From Candidatus Villigracilis adiacens (GTDB lineage: Bacteria; Chloroflexota; Anaerolineae; Anaerolineales; Villigracilaceae), in assembly GCA_016703605.1 (NCBI GenBank), contig JADJBU010000016.1:6006-70005 (forward strand): a DNA stretch of 64,000 bases. The letters run 5' to 3'. Shown one piece after another: positions 25,372 through 34,226 of this stretch; the first letter of the stretch is position 1, and every line of letters begins with the position of its first letter. The translations under genes and the position numbers were made by a program. Below the pieces are notes generated by a model, which saw nothing but the letters and a program-made list of their open reading frames with translations, made no database searches and was not told the DNA's origin.

Positions 25372-25517
25372 ATCAACCTCTGGTAAATTGGAATTAAACT
25401 CATTCTAACACAGTCCATATCAAGGGCTTTTCGTAGTTAACCAGCGTGTGCAAGCAAAATATCTCAGGCGCGGAGTCGAAGGCGGCAGGCATCCCGGCAA
25501 CTTGAAAGAATCGGAAT

Positions 25518-25545
25518 TTGCCTGCGCAAGTCGAAAGTGTATAAT
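25518..25545 (+). promoter_or_regulatory. sigma-70-type promoter
   Basis: TTGCCT (25518-25523), 16-nt spacer, TATAAT (25540-25545), 54 nt before the GGDEF gene start. Confidence 0.65.
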
Positions 25546-25599
25546 AGTACAAGAGTAACCTAAGCATGATTCAGCGATGAGATTATCATAGGGACTAAG

Positions 25600-26871
25600 A
25601 TGGACGAAACACAGGATAAGTCTGAAGCGGTCTTTGCCCGCGCATGGGATGTTATCTCCCACGATAACTCCATCCCGCCCGAGGAAAAAAGGGCTATTTT
25701 GAAACTGATCCAGGTTCTGGTCGAGGCGCGGGAGCGCTTTCCCGAACCGCGAACCGAAGGGGAGGAAGCCAGGTCCATCACCCAGGAAATTGTCTCGAAA
25801 CATTCGCTTATGTCCACCGTGAAGCACCAGGCAGACGAACTGGACGCCCTTAAACGCATCAGCCTCAACCTGACCTCGAACCTCGACCTGCAAAAGGTGC
25901 TCGATGCCATGGTGACCGAAGCCATGAGCCTCGTCAAATACGCCGGATCGGTGCATTTTTACCTTTATGAACGCGGCAAGCTCGAATTCGGCGCCTCACT
26001 GGATAAGGACGGGTTGAGAAACAAGCCCGCGATGATCCCACGCAAGGAAGGGTTGACTCATACGGTGGTGCGGGACGGCAAACAAATCATCGTCGAAGAC
26101 ATGTCCAACCATCCGCTTTTCAGGAATGCGCCAGCCCAATGGCGCGGTTCGATCATCGGCACGCCCCTCAAATTCAAGGATGATATCCTCGGCGTCATGA
26201 ACCTGTCGCGGACCGTGACAGGCAGGTTCTCGCGGTCAGAATTGCGCCTGCTCAGCCTGCTGGCAGACCAGGCGGCAGTGGCGATCTATAACGCCCGCCT
26301 TTACAAACGCCTGAACCAGATGGCAAACACCGACAGCGTAACGGGACTCCCCAACCGCCGCGCCCTCGACGAACGCCTGCAGGAGGAGTGGCGCCTTGCC
26401 GACCAGACCGGAGTCCCATTTTCGGTGGTGATGATGGACCTCGACGGCTTCAAAGCCGTGAACGATACCTTCGGTCATAATGTTGGAGACGAGCTGCTCT
26501 ATTCCCTTTTCAACTTTCTTGCCCAGCGTATGCGCGCGTCCGATTTTCTGGCAAGGTACGGCGGCGACGAACTGACCCTGGTCATGCGCAATACCGACCT
26601 GGAAGCGGCGCAAAACGTCACGCGCAAGGTGATCGAGCTGATGGGCGAATACCGCTTCCCCTTCCCGCAAAACAAGGACATGAAGCTCGGCATTACAGCG
26701 GGAGTCGCCGTCTACCCCTTCCACGCAAAGAACCCCATCGACCTGATCCGCGCCGCAGATTCGGCTTTATATCACGCAAAGAAACACCGCCGCGGCGAGT
26801 ACGTCATTGCAAGGGTGGTCACCGGCAAGTTGAATCCCGTCAGGATAAACGGCTCCCCCCTCCAACATTAA
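25600..26871 (+). CDS. GAF-GGDEF diguanylate cyclase
   Basis: 423 residues. An N-terminal helical part (1-75), a GAF domain at about 85-235 (DLQKVLDAMVTEAMSLV, HPLFRNAPAQWRGSIIGTPL), then a GGDEF domain from about 240 with DSVTGLPNRRALDERL, DLDGFKAVNDTFGHNVGDELL and the active loop RYGGDELTLV. The signature is GGDEL rather than GGDEF. The product would make cyclic di-GMP under control of the GAF ligand; no membrane segment, so cytoplasmic. No EAL domain. Confidence 0.9.
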   Translation: MDETQDKSEAVFARAWDVISHDNSIPPEEKRAILKLIQVLVEARERFPEPRTEGEEARSITQEIVSKHSLMSTVKHQADELDALKRISLNLTSNLDLQKVLDAMVTEAMSLVKYAGSVHFYLYERGKLEFGASLDKDGLRNKPAMIPRKEGLTHTVVRDGKQIIVEDMSNHPLFRNAPAQWRGSIIGTPLKFKDDILGVMNLSRTVTGRFSRSELRLLSLLADQAAVAIYNARLYKRLNQMANTDSVTGLPNRRALDERLQEEWRLADQTGVPFSVVMMDLDGFKAVNDTFGHNVGDELLYSLFNFLAQRMRASDFLARYGGDELTLVMRNTDLEAAQNVTRKVIELMGEYRFPFPQNKDMKLGITAGVAVYPFHAKNPIDLIRAADSALYHAKKHRRGEYVIARVVTGKLNPVRINGSPLQH

Positions 26872-27084
26872 TACCTGACGTTAGGCAATCCCCATACGGG
26901 GATGATATGCGTCGCGCGGCGCCATGGCGACATTTTTTGCGCAAGGATTGAGATCACGGAGAGTAACAAGAGGTTTTCTCTGTGCCCACAGCGGTTAAAT
27001 CTTTTCCGGTTTGCCCGGGTTGGGGGGAAACAGGTTCCAGCCAGCGGGGTTATACCTGTAAACGTTCCCCGGAGATGAGCCACC

Positions 27085-28014
27085 ATGCCACGCAAAGTCA
27101 AACTAATTCTCAACCCCATGGCAGACATGGGACGCGCCTGGAAGACCGCCAACGACCTGCGACCGATTGCGCAGGAATTCAAAGGCGACCTGACCTGGAG
27201 CGGAACCGTTTACCCCACCCACGCCATCGAACTTGCCAGGCAAGCCGCAGAGGAAGGCTGCGACATGGTCATCGCCATGGGCGGCGACGGCACGGTGCAT
27301 GAAGTGGTCAATGGTTTGATGCAGGTCCCGGCGGAGAAGAGACCCGTGATGGGCATCGTCCCCATCGGCTCGGGCAACGACTTCGCCTATGCAGTCGGCA
27401 TCCACCAAAAAGCCAGCCACGCCCTCGCCCACGCCCTCAACGCCGAAACCGTCCAACCCGTGGACATCGGCTTGATGACCGACGAACATGGGCGCAAGGA
27501 ATACTTCGACAACACCATCGGCATCGGCTTCGACGCCATCGTCACCATCCGCTCGCACAAACTGCCCATCGTCAAGGGCTTCCTCATGTACCTCACCGCC
27601 GTCATCCAGACCATCATCCTCAACCACAACCCCGCCAGGGTAAAAGTGGAAACCGACGGCGGCAACTGGGAGGAGGAACTGCTCATGCTCACCCTCTGCA
27701 ACGGACCGCGCGAAGGCGGCGGCTTCATGCTCTCTCCCGACTCAAAAAACAACGACGGCACACTGGAAAGCGTCGCCGTCACCAAAGTCTCACGCGCCAC
27801 CATGTTCCGCCTCGTGCCGGAATTCCTGAACGGCACGCACATGCGCTTCAAGCAGATCCGCATGGGCAGTTTCAAAAAAATGTCCATCACATCGAACCTG
27901 CCGCTTTACATCCATGCCGACGGCGAAGTCTTTACAAGCTTTGGCAGCAACTTGAAAAAAGCGGAATTTGAAATCCTGCCGCAGGCATTGAAGGTGGTTA
28001 TGGGAATCAAGTAA
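27085..28014 (+). CDS. diacylglycerol-kinase-family lipid kinase
   Basis: 309 residues. KVKLILNPMADMGRAWKTAN opens the fold, VIAMGGDGTVHEVVNGL is the nucleotide loop, PIGSGNDFAYAV the second motif, and IGIGFDAIVTI and ADGEVF complete the DAGK/YegS pattern. It phosphorylates a lipid alcohol with ATP, probably diacylglycerol recycling to phosphatidic acid. GGAG precedes ATG 27085. Confidence 0.88.
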   Translation: MPRKVKLILNPMADMGRAWKTANDLRPIAQEFKGDLTWSGTVYPTHAIELARQAAEEGCDMVIAMGGDGTVHEVVNGLMQVPAEKRPVMGIVPIGSGNDFAYAVGIHQKASHALAHALNAETVQPVDIGLMTDEHGRKEYFDNTIGIGFDAIVTIRSHKLPIVKGFLMYLTAVIQTIILNHNPARVKVETDGGNWEEELLMLTLCNGPREGGGFMLSPDSKNNDGTLESVAVTKVSRATMFRLVPEFLNGTHMRFKQIRMGSFKKMSITSNLPLYIHADGEVFTSFGSNLKKAEFEILPQALKVVMGIK

Positions 28015-28064
28015 CAAGCGGCGAGAAACGGGTAAAATTCCCTCATTGTTCTCGCCCCCCTCTC

Positions 28065-29702
28065 ATGCCCACCCTCGACCAATCCCTCCTCAAAACCGAT
28101 ATTGGACATCTCCGCATCGTCGCCGAATTCTGGGGATTGGAATTGGAATCCACGGATGTCGACTCAGCCCGCGAAGAACTCTGCGCCTCTTTGCTGGACC
28201 TGGAAGCGGTCTCTGAAACCCTCGACGTTCTCCCCGCCGATGCCCGCTCCGCGCTCAACCTGCTCATTACCGCAGAAGGAAAAATGGAATGGGCGGTCTT
28301 CTCCCGCAAATATGGCGAGATCCGCGAAATGGGCGCAGGCAAACGAGACCGTGAACGCCCGTACCTGAAACCCGCCTCCACCGCAGAATTCCTTTTTTAT
28401 CGCGCCCTGATCGGCAAAGCCTTCTTTGAGTCAGAGAAGGGGTCGCAGGAATTTGCATACATCCCCGAAGACCTCCTTGAGATCATCAACGAAGCCAGCG
28501 CAGACGATATCCCCCCCGCCCCATCCGTTGAGGCGCTGGGGCGGCTGGCCACCCCGGTTGAAAAAGCCTTCGAAACCCCCGCCACCGACTTTGTTTTGGA
28601 CGATGCCACAACCTACCTGGCTGCATTACGCATCGGGCATGAAAGCAAGGCGCGCTTTCAACGAGACTTGCCCGCACTGCTGACAACTGCCGGTATCATC
28701 AAAAATGACGGGCTACTCCCCGAGGCGGTAAAAAAATTTCTGGAAGTTTCGCGGCCTGAAGCCCTGGACATGCTCTACAAAGCGTGGCTCAACTCCGCAA
28801 CCTTCGATGAACTGCGCTTAATTCCCAGCATCCTTTGCGAAGGGGAATGGAAGAACCAGCCGCAGATGACGCGCGAATTCCTGATGAATCTTATCAGCGA
28901 CCTGCCCGCCGGGAAGTGGTGGAGCCTCCCCGCCTTTGTCAAAGCCGTCAAGGAAAAATTCCCCGACTTTCAACGCCCGGCTGGGGATTACGACTCCTGG
29001 TTTATCAAACGCGCGTCAGACGGTCAGTTCCTGCGCGGATTTGCCTACTGGGATGCGGTGGACGGCGCGTTGATCAAGTATGTGATTTATATCTTGCATT
29101 TGTTGGGTAAGGTAAGTCTTGCAGCGCCTGAAGAAGGAAAAGAGGCAACGGCGTTCAAGGTGGCGTCGAAGGTCAAAGAGCCTGCCCTGAGCAACTCGAA
29201 GGGTCAAAAGTCGAATGACCTTCGACCTTTGACCTTTGACTCGAAGCTTGTTGTATCTTCCAATGGCAGAATCACCATCCCGCGGTCGTTCTCCCGCGCC
29301 GTCCGCTATCAATTGTCGAGATTCTGCGAATGGGACGAACCCAAAGGCGACGACTTTTTTTATCGCGTCACTGCCGAATCTTTGAAACGCGCCGCCGAGC
29401 AGGGACTGAAAGCCGAGCAACTGCTGGCGATGCTGGTCAAGTACACAAAAGAAGCTGTTCCGCCTGCAACGGTGAAAGCGCTCAAACGCTGGGATGCGAA
29501 CGGAGCGGAAGCCCGAGTGGAGAGTCTGCTTGTGCTGCGAGTGAGCAAGCCCGAGATCATGGAAGAGATGCGCAGGTCGAGGGCAGGAAAATACTTCGGC
29601 GAAATGTTAAGCCCGACGGCAGTGATCGTCAAAGGCGGAGCCATCCAAAAAGTGTTGGCAGAGCTAGCTGAGTTGGGGCTGTTGGCGGAAGTGAAAGAGT
29701 AA
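28065..29702 (+). CDS. helicase XPB/Ssl2-associated-domain protein without helicase motifs
   Basis: 545 residues. The C-terminal 170 residues (from LVVSSNGRITIPRSFSRA, then YRVTAESLKRAAEQGLKAEQ, VPPATVKALKRWDANG, FGEMLSPTAVIVKGGAIQKV) match the helicase-associated (Helicase_C_3-like) domain; the N-terminal part is helical. No Walker A or DEAD motif is present, so it may be a DNA-binding or accessory protein. Residues around 371-393 (PALSNSKGQKSNDLRPLTF) come from an inserted dispersed palindrome (29203-29233) that keeps the frame open. No ribosome binding site before ATG 28065. Confidence 0.7.
   Translation: MPTLDQSLLKTDIGHLRIVAEFWGLELESTDVDSAREELCASLLDLEAVSETLDVLPADARSALNLLITAEGKMEWAVFSRKYGEIREMGAGKRDRERPYLKPASTAEFLFYRALIGKAFFESEKGSQEFAYIPEDLLEIINEASADDIPPAPSVEALGRLATPVEKAFETPATDFVLDDATTYLAALRIGHESKARFQRDLPALLTTAGIIKNDGLLPEAVKKFLEVSRPEALDMLYKAWLNSATFDELRLIPSILCEGEWKNQPQMTREFLMNLISDLPAGKWWSLPAFVKAVKEKFPDFQRPAGDYDSWFIKRASDGQFLRGFAYWDAVDGALIKYVIYILHLLGKVSLAAPEEGKEATAFKVASKVKEPALSNSKGQKSNDLRPLTFDSKLVVSSNGRITIPRSFSRAVRYQLSRFCEWDEPKGDDFFYRVTAESLKRAAEQGLKAEQLLAMLVKYTKEAVPPATVKALKRWDANGAEARVESLLVLRVSKPEIMEEMRRSRAGKYFGEMLSPTAVIVKGGAIQKVLAELAELGLLAEVKE
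29203..29233. repeat. palindrome inserted in coding sequence
   Basis: GTCAAAAGTCGAA and TTCGACCTTTGAC form a 12/13-bp stem with a 5-nt loop, preceded by cctgccctgagcaactcgaaggg, a variant of the dispersed cctgccctgagcctgtcgaaggg word seen at 46328. Confidence 0.7.
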
Positions 29703-29716
29703 AAAAGAATAAAGTG

Positions 29717-29755
29717 GATGTCACAATGAAAGTGTGATGTCCATTTTTTATTAAG
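29717..29755 (+). terminator. imperfect hairpin with T-run
   Basis: TGGATGTCACA and TGTGATGTCCA pair with two central mismatches and are followed by TTTTTTATT, 15 nt after the preceding stop. Confidence 0.55.
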
Positions 29756-29792
29756 TCGCTATAATGCGGACAGGTTTCCAAAAGGAGAAAAT

Positions 29793-30971
29793 ATGTCAAA
29801 GATCGATTGGATCCAGCAAGAGATCGACAACTTAAAAACGCAGGGGCTGTATAACAACATCCGCACCATTGGCTCGCCGCAGGGCGCGTGGCTGACGGTG
29901 GACGGTAAGAAGGTTTTGAATTTCTGCTCGAACAATTATCTGGGACTCGCCAATCACCCCGCCTTGGTTGCCGCTTCAAAGAAGGCGACCGATGAGATGG
30001 GTGTCGGTCCGGCCGCGGTGCGCTCGATTGCAGGGACAATGTCTCTGCATGTGGAGCTCGAAAAACGCCTGGCGCAATTCAAAGGCGTGGAAGCAGCCAT
30101 CACCTTCCAAAGCGGATTCACTGCAAACTTGGCGACTGTCCCTGCCTTGGTTGGAAAAGAAGATGTCATCTTTTCTGACAGACTCAACCACGCATCCATC
30201 ATTGACGGATGCCGCCTCTCTGGCGCGAAGATCATCGCCTATGAACATAACGATGTGAAGTCACTCGAAGAACAGATCAAAGCCAACTTGAAAGATTACC
30301 GCCGCGCACTCATCATCACGGACGGTGTCTTCAGCATGGACGGAGACATTGCGCCTCTGCCCGATATTTACGAGGTGGCGAAGAAGTACGATATCCTGCT
30401 TATGGTGGATGATGCTCACGGCGAAGGCGTGCTCGGCAAAGGCGGACGCGGCATCGTGGATCACTTCGGCTTGCATGGCAAAGTGGACGTAGAAGTGGGT
30501 ACGATGTCGAAGGCGTTCGGCGTGGTGGGCGGGATCGTCGCGGGCAAAGCGGTCATCATCGAATGGCTGCGCCAGCGCGGACGCCCCTTCCTGTTCTCCT
30601 CAGCGGTGACTGTCCCTGATGCGGCGGCATGTTTGGCTGCCGTTGACCTACTTGAAGACTCCACTCAGTTGGTAGATAAACTTTGGAGCAACGCCAAGTA
30701 CTTCAAAGCCGAGATGAAGAATCTCGGTTTCAACACCGGCGTAAGTGAAACCCCCATCACCCCGGTCATGCTTGGCGAAGCGCCTCTGGCACAACAGTTC
30801 AGCCGCGAGTTATTCGAAGCAGGGGTGTTCGCCATGTCCCTCGGCTTCCCAACCGTGCCGCAGGGCAAAGCGAGAATCCGCGTGATGATCTCCGCCGCGC
30901 ACGCGAAGGATGACCTCGATAAAGGTCTGGAGGCGTTCAAGAGCGTGGGGAAGAAGTTGGGTGTGATTTAG
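29793..30971 (+). CDS. kbl: glycine C-acetyltransferase (2-amino-3-ketobutyrate CoA ligase)
   Basis: 392 residues, alpha-oxoamine synthase family: FCSNNYLGLANHP, AVRSIAGTMSLHVELEKRLA, FSDRLNHASIIDGCRLSG, DDAHGEGVLGKGGRG, and the PLP-lysine motif GTMSKAFGVVGG near residue 244. It interconverts 2-amino-3-ketobutyrate plus CoA and glycine plus acetyl-CoA in threonine breakdown. The LNHASIIDG and SDRLNH wording is kbl-like rather than BioF, but BioF or Spt cannot be ruled out because no tdh is adjacent. AAAGGAGA precedes ATG 29793. Confidence 0.88.
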   Translation: MSKIDWIQQEIDNLKTQGLYNNIRTIGSPQGAWLTVDGKKVLNFCSNNYLGLANHPALVAASKKATDEMGVGPAAVRSIAGTMSLHVELEKRLAQFKGVEAAITFQSGFTANLATVPALVGKEDVIFSDRLNHASIIDGCRLSGAKIIAYEHNDVKSLEEQIKANLKDYRRALIITDGVFSMDGDIAPLPDIYEVAKKYDILLMVDDAHGEGVLGKGGRGIVDHFGLHGKVDVEVGTMSKAFGVVGGIVAGKAVIIEWLRQRGRPFLFSSAVTVPDAAACLAAVDLLEDSTQLVDKLWSNAKYFKAEMKNLGFNTGVSETPITPVMLGEAPLAQQFSRELFEAGVFAMSLGFPTVPQGKARIRVMISAAHAKDDLDKGLEAFKSVGKKLGVI

Positions 30972-31005
30972 GGGAGCAGTGAATAGTTGAATAGTGAAGT
31001 AGTCA

Positions 31006-31040
31006 AGGCGGCGAAGAAAACAACGCCGCCTCTATTTTTA
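31006..31040 (+). terminator. intrinsic terminator of kbl
   Basis: AGGCGGCG pairs with CGCCGCCT around a 10-nt A-rich loop, followed by ctattttta. A GTGAATAG-type repeat lies between the stop codon and this stem. Confidence 0.75.
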
Positions 31041-31093
31041 AAAGTTTTTTGAATGACCTTTGAGGGCATTATTATTCAGGTTAACCTAACGTG

Positions 31094-32731
31094 CTAAGTT
31101 TGTAGTATTTCAGAAAATCTTCTTGTAACTCTATCTACTGTATCTCCAACTGCAAATAGTGCTTCAGCCGCATCGATTTGTTCGCCTTGATTAAATCTTT
31201 CAAATTGAACTGCTTGTGCATATTCCACAGCGGCTACTTCATACACCATAGCAAGAAAATGGCGCGAATCTTGCGTTCCTCCTCCTTCTTTAAGAGCTAG
31301 TGCAATTTGAGGGTGATCTAAATTTATCAGGATTTTGTGTTCTTCTCTTTTATATTGTGACCTTGGATAATCTTTTGTGGAGTTTACAAACTCAATGCTA
31401 AACAATCCTGATCTGCGTTTGCTACCGGACTCGGCTGATTCTTTTTGAGTGCCTTTAGAATTTCCGGGCAATAAATTTGGACCATCTCTTTGCATATCAC
31501 CTTCACCTGGGGGAGTCTTTCCTCTATGTCCATTACCATGTGGTTGTCCAGATTGTTGCCACTTGGAATCTTGGTCGCCTTCACCCGGCAGTATCTCTCC
31601 TTGTAAAGAAACAGCTTCGTCAATTTTGCTTTTCGTTTTTCCCGTCATGCGTCGAGAAACTTCAAGATCAAACATAAAGTTCTTGAAGTCTTCGTTAAGA
31701 ATATCCGCCATCCGTTGAGCTTCTTGCGCCAATTTTTTAGCTTGTTCTGTTTTGCGTTTCTCTCTCTCTTCTTTCACAAGGGATTGGCGTACTTTTTCTA
31801 GTTCTTGTGAAATCCATGCGATTAGAATAACCACTCTTGGATTTGCTCGATTTAGAAGATTATTTCTGGTATTGTCAAATGGAGCGATATCGTCACTTAC
31901 TTGCTCTAACAAAGGAACATCTACTTCTCCGAACAATCTTTCAGAAAGTTCCTTTCCTTCAACATCGCCCAGTGTTGTTTTATGCCAAATACCCTCAGAC
32001 AGAATATCTATACCTCTATCGTCTTGGTCTAAAGTAAAAGGGGCAGTTTTAATCGTTAAAGTTGGCAATCCTATATGTTTTTCAACTTCTTTTGGCGCTT
32101 GAACCGTAATTATCGCTACAGAGGGCAACTCTTTAAATTTGCATGTATGCCCATTAATTATCACATTTGCACGCATTCGGTAGCGCGAAAGATGTTTTTC
32201 AATATAACTAATGGTGGTGTCAAGCTCCATGCGCGACGTCATGAATTCTTTTATCTCAATAATGGTTCCATTGTCTTGATCAGTTTTTTCATCAACTACG
32301 ATTTCATTTACTTCAAAAGTTTCTCCGCTTGTAGCTTTCTTAATATCTTCCAAGTGAAGAGAGACAACATTTCTCTTTCCATTACGTCGTGTATCAATGA
32401 GCAAAGATTTGGCAATACCAAAAGCAGCAGACTTACCAGTTCCAAATCTTCCACGAACACGCTTTCCCCGTTTCCTTTGAATATTTTCTCCATGCATGGT
32501 AAAGAATCGTTCCAAATCCTCCCTCGACATTCCGCTTCCATTATCAGCAATAACGAGTGCGCCATCCTCATTACGCACCTCTACAGCTACAGTTGTAGGA
32601 ACATCGTCTTTACCGTTATCTAATGAATTAGAAACGTATTCCCAAATTACTTTTGGAAGTGTGTTGAAATACACAGAATTTTGAAGAAAGACCCTTGAAA
32701 CATGGCTTTTTACAGATATTTTTTTACTCAT
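31094..32731 (-). CDS. GHKL ATPase, copy 1 of a wHTH+GHKL pair
   Basis: 545 residues. ATP-binding motifs of the gyrase-Hsp90-kinase-MutL fold: VIWEYVSNSLDNG (N-box), VIADNGSGMSREDL (G1), and GRFGTGKSAAFGIAKSL (G2/lid). A coiled, Lys/Glu-rich segment (EEREKRKTEQAKKLAQ) and a Gly/Gln/Pro-rich linker precede a C-terminal domain (HKILINLDHPQIALALKEG to RRFSEILQT) that resembles the C-terminus of the GHKL protein at 55994-57871. No kinase, MutL endonuclease or topoisomerase domain. It starts 3 nt after the winged-helix-like gene. Low-GC codon use differs from surrounding genes, suggesting transfer. Possibly a paraMORC-like or defence-type ATPase; function unknown. Confidence 0.82.
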   Translation of the reverse strand: MSKKISVKSHVSRVFLQNSVYFNTLPKVIWEYVSNSLDNGKDDVPTTVAVEVRNEDGALVIADNGSGMSREDLERFFTMHGENIQRKRGKRVRGRFGTGKSAAFGIAKSLLIDTRRNGKRNVVSLHLEDIKKATSGETFEVNEIVVDEKTDQDNGTIIEIKEFMTSRMELDTTISYIEKHLSRYRMRANVIINGHTCKFKELPSVAIITVQAPKEVEKHIGLPTLTIKTAPFTLDQDDRGIDILSEGIWHKTTLGDVEGKELSERLFGEVDVPLLEQVSDDIAPFDNTRNNLLNRANPRVVILIAWISQELEKVRQSLVKEEREKRKTEQAKKLAQEAQRMADILNEDFKNFMFDLEVSRRMTGKTKSKIDEAVSLQGEILPGEGDQDSKWQQSGQPHGNGHRGKTPPGEGDMQRDGPNLLPGNSKGTQKESAESGSKRRSGLFSIEFVNSTKDYPRSQYKREEHKILINLDHPQIALALKEGGGTQDSRHFLAMVYEVAAVEYAQAVQFERFNQGEQIDAAEALFAVGDTVDRVTRRFSEILQT

Positions 32732-32734
32732 TGA

Positions 32735-33301
32735 CTACTCCTCCGAAAACTTGCCTCTAATAAGTTTCCAAATTTTTCTCAAATCGACATTGTCTTTAAC
32801 CGCGTTATCAATTTTTGAATATCTTTGCTTTCGAATGTGTTCTGGAAAATAATCATTAACCCGAGTGAATTCACGAAAGTCCATAAGAGTGATTTTATCC
32901 TTCTCTCCTGATATAAACTTTTGATAAGCACGCGTAGATTGCAAACGTAATATTTCTCTATCTATTAAGTCAGTAGGTGACATTTTTCGAGATGCTGTCG
33001 ACAATTGTTTTTTTTCATCGAATTTCTTTGCCCATTCAAGCCCAGACTCTGTAAGCATATATCCATGTTTAGATGTGCCTTTTAAGTAATTAATATCCGC
33101 TTTACATGCATCGCGTATAGCATACTGAACAATACGTAAGTCAATTTGATCGGCGTATTTTATCCAGCTAAATTTTTTAGGCGCTAAATTGAACGCCTCT
33201 ACTGCTGCGTCTTCAAGGTCAACAGGCGTTACCGCTCCGCCGAGCCAATATATAACAAGAGTAAGAATTTCAACATTGCTTAATTCTTCATGAAGATCCA
33301 T
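32735..33301 (-). CDS. winged-helix-like partner of GHKL ATPase, copy 1
   Basis: 188 residues. The N-terminal half (VEILTLVIYWLGGAVTPVDL, FNLAPKKFSWIKY, AIRDACKADINYLKGTS, HGYMLTESGLEWAKKF) has the order helix-helix-wing expected of a winged helix with a terminal 'GY-LT-G' wing. The C-terminal half (RLQSTRAYQKFISG, ITLMDFREFTRVNDY, LIRGKFSEE) looks equivalent to the C-terminus of the protein at 57874-59184. It overlaps the upstream gene by 14 nt and precedes the GHKL gene by 3 nt. Likely DNA-binding adaptor; inference only. Confidence 0.7.
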   Translation of the reverse strand: MDLHEELSNVEILTLVIYWLGGAVTPVDLEDAAVEAFNLAPKKFSWIKYADQIDLRIVQYAIRDACKADINYLKGTSKHGYMLTESGLEWAKKFDEKKQLSTASRKMSPTDLIDREILRLQSTRAYQKFISGEKDKITLMDFREFTRVNDYFPEHIRKQRYSKIDNAVKDNVDLRKIWKLIRGKFSEE

Positions 33302-34226
33302 TTTTTATCCTTTTGATTGACAGACTTCTGTTCCATGTGTTGAAGCCTAATTCCATTCGATCCCCCATTTTCACGCCTAATTCTTTGAAAAGCTTTGCTA
33401 AACTCCATAGGTAGGATTCATCAATCTTCACTTCGCCATATAATTTATTCTTGTAGACCAATGACCATGAACCTGACATCTCTCTCACACTATAAGCTCC
33501 AATAACTCCTGTTAAGAAGGCATAACTATTAACTGTGAATTTCATCCTAACCACACCATCCAACCCATGAGTAACTTCTTCATCTTGAGCAAATCGTTTT
33601 TGTCTCTTTTGAGCATCTTCAATCTGTTGCCAAGATATGTCGATCCCTCGTAATTTATGAAACCCCTCATTTACCTTTTCAGCTATTGGCGACCTTTTGA
33701 GAGTAACTGAAACGGCAGGTAAGGAAAGACTGTGAAGAAAAAACTCTTCAGCTATTTCTAAAAAGCTTGCGACGCCGCCATTTTTGTTGATTGCAGAAAT
33801 GAGACACTGTTCGCTCTTCGACAACACCCCCACTGTTGAAAGTGGCGTAGAGACTTTGGATTCCCTAACGTCAAAACCAAGTACAGGCAGAATGTGTTCG
33901 ACAACATAAATGGGAGCAATGCCTGCATAAAATCGACTTGCATGACGTCGAAGCCCATCATGGAAATTATCAATGTTAATATTTGAGTTAACAGCTAACA
34001 TTTTTAATCCCGCAACCCTTAAGGGGATTTTGCTATTATCTTGTTCGTCAGTTAACTGCTTATAGGTGAACCATTCATTATCTACTTTTTGCAAATTTAG
34101 ATTTTTTAGTGCTAAGCTTGTAATTCTTTCATCTTTGGATAAGATTCCTAGAGGCTTCCTTGATAGTAATTCCACCAGTAAACAATACTTTCCTTTTAAT
34201 TTTTTTACGTTCTTTAGTTCCGACAT
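33288..34226 (-). CDS. HTH-repeat protein, probable 3' part of a frameshifted sigma/alphaCTD-like gene
   Basis: 312 residues as read, AT-rich. Segments such as ALKNLNLQKVDNEWFTYKQL, ISAINKNGGVASFLEIAEEF and VSVTLKRSPIAEKVNEGFHKLRG look like winged-helix or HTH modules. The first roughly 31 residues overlap the upstream gene by 98 nt in another frame and look unnatural, while the join of the two frames at about 34130 rebuilds a smooth winged helix (GGITIKEASRNLIQ to DERITSLALKNL). So this is probably the second half of a protein of about 646 residues, either a broken gene, a programmed frameshift, or a sequence error. Confidence 0.6.
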   Translation of the reverse strand: MSELKNVKKLKGKYCLLVELLSRKPLGILSKDERITSLALKNLNLQKVDNEWFTYKQLTDEQDNSKIPLRVAGLKMLAVNSNINIDNFHDGLRRHASRFYAGIAPIYVVEHILPVLGFDVRESKVSTPLSTVGVLSKSEQCLISAINKNGGVASFLEIAEEFFLHSLSLPAVSVTLKRSPIAEKVNEGFHKLRGIDISWQQIEDAQKRQKRFAQDEEVTHGLDGVVRMKFTVNSYAFLTGVIGAYSVREMSGSWSLVYKNKLYGEVKIDESYLWSLAKLFKELGVKMGDRMELGFNTWNRSLSIKRIKNGSS

